Shown piece by piece: positions 61,507 to 64,000 of a stretch of DNA of 64,000 nt. The translations under genes and the position numbers were made by a program. Source of the stretch: Hoplostethus atlanticus (lineage: Eukaryota > Chordata > Actinopteri > Trachichthyiformes > Trachichthyidae). The stretch is taken from assembly GCA_034670405.1 (NCBI GenBank), contig JAXDDX010000043.1, positions 434,001 through 498,000 of the forward strand, written 5' to 3'. A model generated the notes under the pieces. That model was not told where the DNA came from. It ran no database searches and saw only the letters and a list, made by a program, of their open reading frames with translations. How positions within the stretch are numbered: position 1 is the stretch's first letter; each line of letters starts with the position of its first letter.

Positions 61507-61618
61507 TTACCCACAGGCATTAGCTCCACCACTAGTTTAGGGTAGGCGATGTTGGAGCAACCAACTGAAGCCCCGCACACACTCTGACACACTGCTGGAT
61601 CCACACAGCCTACCTCGT
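58171..61618 (-). CDS. slc5a9: slc5a9-like sodium/sugar cotransporter (SGLT4), 3' half, five exons; 5' part outside window
   Basis: SLC5 proteins couple Na+ entry to sugar uptake at the plasma membrane; SLC5A9 is reported to carry mannose, fructose and glucose. Five exons join in phase to about 312 residues, the C-terminal half of a protein of about 670. Visible: [19 protein letters not shown]; the SLC5 signature [20 protein letters not shown], with paired serines at the expected Na2 site; then [20 protein letters not shown], with the sugar-site Gln; [31 protein letters not shown]; the [15 protein letters not shown] loop; and the C-terminal [20 protein letters not shown] then IWGYFS helix. 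The LTWW loop and PLWRxVCNxNA end fit SLC5A9 better than SLC5A1, A2, A10 or A11. The family assignment is firm, the exact paralogue less so. Confidence 0.85.
58780..58975. mobile_element. Solo Tc1-like end with IR/DR layout
   Basis: Inner GGGGTTCACATATATTTGCA at about 58786 and outer GGGTTCACAAACCTTCAAGC at about 58946 match the end of the remnant at 42571-42784. No transposase. Lies in an slc5a9 intron, about 30 bases from the exon donor. Confidence 0.6.
59003..59218 (-). CDS. slc5a9: slc5a9-like internal exon
   Basis: Encodes 72 residues from [13 protein letters not shown] to [11 protein letters not shown]: two helices and the [20 protein letters not shown] loop. The acceptor GTCAG directly follows a (GT)n tract of about 26 units in transcript sense. 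Donor CAT then GTAAGG. Confidence 0.92.
59222..59274. repeat. (AC)n microsatellite abutting an slc5a9 exon
   Basis: 26 units, two bases from the acceptor of the exon ending at 59218. Confidence 0.97.
59678..59827 (-). mobile_element. tRNA-derived SINE with L2-type tail
   Basis: Minus strand. The tRNA-like head has GATAGCTCACAGGGTAGAGT (A box) and GGGGTTTGATGCC (B box). The 3' part, GTGGATAAAAGCATTCACTA then AATGGC, is homologous to the tail of the L2-type LINE at 12600-12640. It lies in an slc5a9 intron. Confidence 0.75.
59925..60093 (-). CDS. slc5a9: slc5a9-like internal exon
   Basis: Encodes [20 protein letters not shown] then [20 protein letters not shown] and [17 protein letters not shown]: two membrane helices around the conserved YIQS motif. 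Acceptor TTCAG, donor GCAG then GTCTCT. Confidence 0.93.
60200..60400 (-). mobile_element. LINE reverse-transcriptase scrap
   Basis: The minus strand reads [20 protein letters not shown] then [13 protein letters not shown], the FADDT catalytic block of CR1/L2-type reverse transcriptases. It is truncated on both sides within an slc5a9 intron. Confidence 0.8.
60868..61018 (-). CDS. slc5a9: slc5a9-like internal exon
   Basis: Encodes [20 protein letters not shown] then [20 protein letters not shown] and [10 protein letters not shown]. Contains the SLC5 signature helix with the Na+-site serines. Acceptor TCCAG, donor GGAAG then GTACAC. Confidence 0.93.
61438..61505. repeat. (GT)n microsatellite abutting an slc5a9 donor
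   Basis: About 33 units with two TGTTG interruptions. In transcript sense a (CA)n tract begins just past the GTAAGA donor of the exon at 61511-61618. Confidence 0.96.
61511..61618 (-). CDS. slc5a9: slc5a9-like internal exon (first one in window)
   Basis: Encodes (D)[20 protein letters not shown] then [16 protein letters not shown], a Cys-rich extracellular loop leading into a membrane helix. Acceptor TGCAG; donor GTGG then GTAAGA, followed at once by a (CA)n array in transcript sense. Confidence 0.88.
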
Positions 61619-64000
61619 CTGCACACACATACACACACATAGAAAAAACACAAAGCTTAGTTAATTGGTTAGTTAGCCAATGAGGACACAAAGAATAAAC
61701 CATGTGTCATAAACAATCATACATATAGTATACCCCATAAAAGCAAGTTAAAGTGATTGAGACAACTTAAAAGGTGCAATAAGAAAAGGTTTTTACTACC
61801 CCATAGTACAAAATGACCATAATATACCTGTGGGAGTTGATCGCAGTAGTGGCGACTCAATGATTACTTGGCTAGGACCTGAGATTTCTGTTTTTCAAAA
61901 CTCACATTCCCCTGCCCATTGGAGTTTCAAGACATTTTCAAAAACTCAGTAATGGAGGACGGTGATACAAGCGAGCATGAGATGTCGCAATACATTTCAG
62001 ATACAAAGGTTAAAAAGCCTTGTTCTCGACCCCCAAAAACAAACGACAAAGCAGTATTATTATCATTTTGCATGGTGATATGTTACCTCTTCACTAGACG
62101 TTTCTGTTCCAGTGGGTATAGAAATTGGGTAAAATGCCTAATTGTAATGCTTACTTTGCTAATAGATGTTCCCCGGGGTGTAAATAGTATGTTAAGAAAT
62201 AGTGTTAGTTTATATATAGATCTTTATTGCCATGTGAACCATATTTATTTAGCGGTCCTAATACTTCCCTGCTGTTCCGGTTACCATGGTTTAGCCCAGG
62301 TGAAGTGGAGGGAAACCTCACTATTTAAGCCAGTCTGGAATGACTGCTAGGAGGGCTGTGCTATAATTACCCAGAGTGTCTGAAGCCCTATGTCTCCTAG
62401 AAGATTGGGAGTTGAGAGATTGATAAATTTTGCAAATTTGATAGTTTCATTCATTCTTTTTTTTTTATTCACTGTAATTATGGACATTGACACAGTTTTT
62501 GTCACTTCCAGCAGCTGCTATAATTAAACCACTTATTTTTGCACCTGACGTCCTGCATCCTGAGTCTGTGTACCCTACCAATGATGTAAGATGCCTGGGC
62601 CCGGTCCATTCTCAACATGCTCTAATTATTAAAAAATGAAACCTGACTATGTTGTACGTCGCTTGTAGATTGTTCTTGGACTGTATTTTCCCAATGTCTG
62701 CTAAATCAAATCTGGAAAATGATATAACATCTTGGTATTTCAGCATGCTATTAAATAAGGCATATATTGGGATATTTAGACACAGTTTGGTTTGATCCTT
62801 GGCAGTGGCAGGAGGGTGTGTAACAGTTGTGAGTTGGTAGTAAAAGCAATAAATGACAATTTTGTGTTTTGAGTGATGAAGGAAAGGAAAATTTGAAATC
62901 ACCAGGGGCCTCATTTATAAAGGTTGCTACGCACAAAAAAGGCGTACGAGGGTGAAATGTGCGTACGCATATTTTACCGCAAACGTCGGGATTTATAGAA
63001 AAATTCTATGCGGTAAAAGGTGCGCAGTTCTACGCATCCTTTCACCCATGTGTAGAGCTCACCGCAAAGTTTTTCAGACACGGGAATCAGCGACGCCCGA
63101 TGGGGAGATCACAAAATAAAGCTCAGTCCTCTTAAAAACATAGTTTTATAAGTGTGCTTTCACAGGGATTGTGGTCTGTTGTATCTGTTAAGCCACTACT
63201 TAAAACCTATTTTTATACAAAGGCATTCTCTTAACTCTTATTTTATTGATTATTTTACCGGGCCGGCGCCAGGATGAAGTGACTGAAGGGGCAATTTTTC
63301 ATAAAATAAAACTCAGTGATTTAACCATGCAACAGCCTCAGAAAGGCTAAATAACAACAACATGAGGCTACTGTTCAAAATCAAAGAATACATTTATTAA
63401 TCAGAGACTCACATAAGAACGGAGCACTGCAGAGAATTTATGAACGATAACGATTCTCTGTCAAAATCAGCAGGGGGAGGCGCGTAGAAACAGCAGTTTG
63501 CGGCTTGCATCTCTCTCTCTCTCTCTCTCTCCACAATGGGGGGAATGTATTTACCACCACGAAAAGCAAGCAGGCTGAGAAACCGAACTAAGTGACGTGT
63601 CTGTCTATCGATCTCCTCATCTCCGTTTCAGTGGGCTACTATGGACGCCCTAGCATACACCTATGGAAATATTTTTCTATAGATACATGAAGCTTAAACT
63701 GAGGGGGCAAAAATACAACTGAGGGGCTAAGCATAGTTTACTCTCTCATATGTAGCTCCTTATGCTCAATGTTGTATAACTTAATAACTTAACTTAACTT
63801 AATAATTTTTAAATTGTTTTTATCATTTTGTTCATCGTCAGCTTGTCTACTATTTTTATTTTGTCTTCTAAAGCACTTTGTAACTTAAACTAAAGTTTAT
63901 TTTTATTATTATTAAGGTGTGCCGGATTATTAGGGCTTGTGCGGTTCTCCACAATGTGGCCCAGATGCCTCTACTGAGCCCCCAAACAGTACACCTTTAC
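61619..64000. other. slc5a9 intron running off the window, no exon recognised
   Basis: No SLC5-like exon appears in any frame. 62905-63080 holds GGGGCCTCATTTATAAAGG and paired GCGTACGC-type motifs of a dispersed repeat. A (TC)n run lies at 63510-63531. Confidence 0.5.
63510..63531. repeat. (TC)n microsatellite
   Basis: About 11 CT units. Confidence 0.95.

Noticed and set aside
61919-62350. Plus-strand 143-residue frame
   Set aside because: Within the slc5a9 intron, no motif, mixed composition; probably chance or old repeat.

Overview
The window looks like nuclear DNA from a ray-finned (teleost) fish. It holds split genes with GT-AG introns, many long (CA)n arrays, and a mixed set of decayed fish-type transposons: Tc1-like elements, L2-type, L1/Tx1-type and other LINEs, tRNA-derived SINEs, a solo LTR and several MITE or foldback families. 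I see no prokaryotic genes, no CRISPR array and no confidently intact mobile-element gene.

Three host genes are supported exon by exon, all on the minus strand. In order of transcription they are: (1) the 3' half of a sodium/sugar cotransporter, best matched to slc5a9 (SGLT4), with five exons at 58171-61618 and its 5' exons beyond the right edge; (2) pde6d, the prenyl-binding chaperone PrBP/delta, complete in five exons at 38846-53705, 150 codons, with a 10.6-kb first intron; (3) phb2, mitochondrial prohibitin 2, complete in nine exons at 24859-34934, 298 codons. All splice phases join without gaps. The three gene products act in unrelated places (plasma-membrane transport, prenylated-protein shuttling, mitochondrial inner membrane), so nothing suggests a functional cluster.

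Layout: 1-24.8 kb is almost entirely repeat-derived. It has a CACATGTG-rich MITE at 2.07-2.36 kb, a possible orphan terminal exon at 3.7 kb, a minus-strand LINE at 4.9-6.9 kb, a foldback element at 7.0-7.7 kb, a Tc1-like element at 9.36-10.56 kb, an L2-type LINE at 10.6-12.65 kb, a TTAA-flanked long-TIR element at 13.8-15.2 kb, a deleted Tc1 copy at 15.7-16.1 kb, an L1/Tx1-like LINE at 20.1-22 kb and an MITE plus hairpin at 22.4-23.95 kb. The phb2 locus (24.9-34.9 kb) carries LINE scraps and a Tc1 split by a second foldback copy. The phb2-pde6d gap (34.9-38.8 kb) holds a promoter with ZNF143-like and MARE-like sites, a 72-unit CA array and a third TIR element with a BED-finger remnant. The pde6d introns hold Tc1, SINE and hAT debris and several CA arrays. 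The gap before slc5a9 holds a 593-bp solo LTR with a perfect 5-bp target duplication.

The most interesting observations are a transposon family with TACGGTGGCCCTG ends and 6-bp target duplications (three copies, one nested in a Tc1, one with a BED-finger remnant) and long (TG)n tracts abutting the splice acceptors of several coding exons. I found no clear sign of a wholly new biological system.
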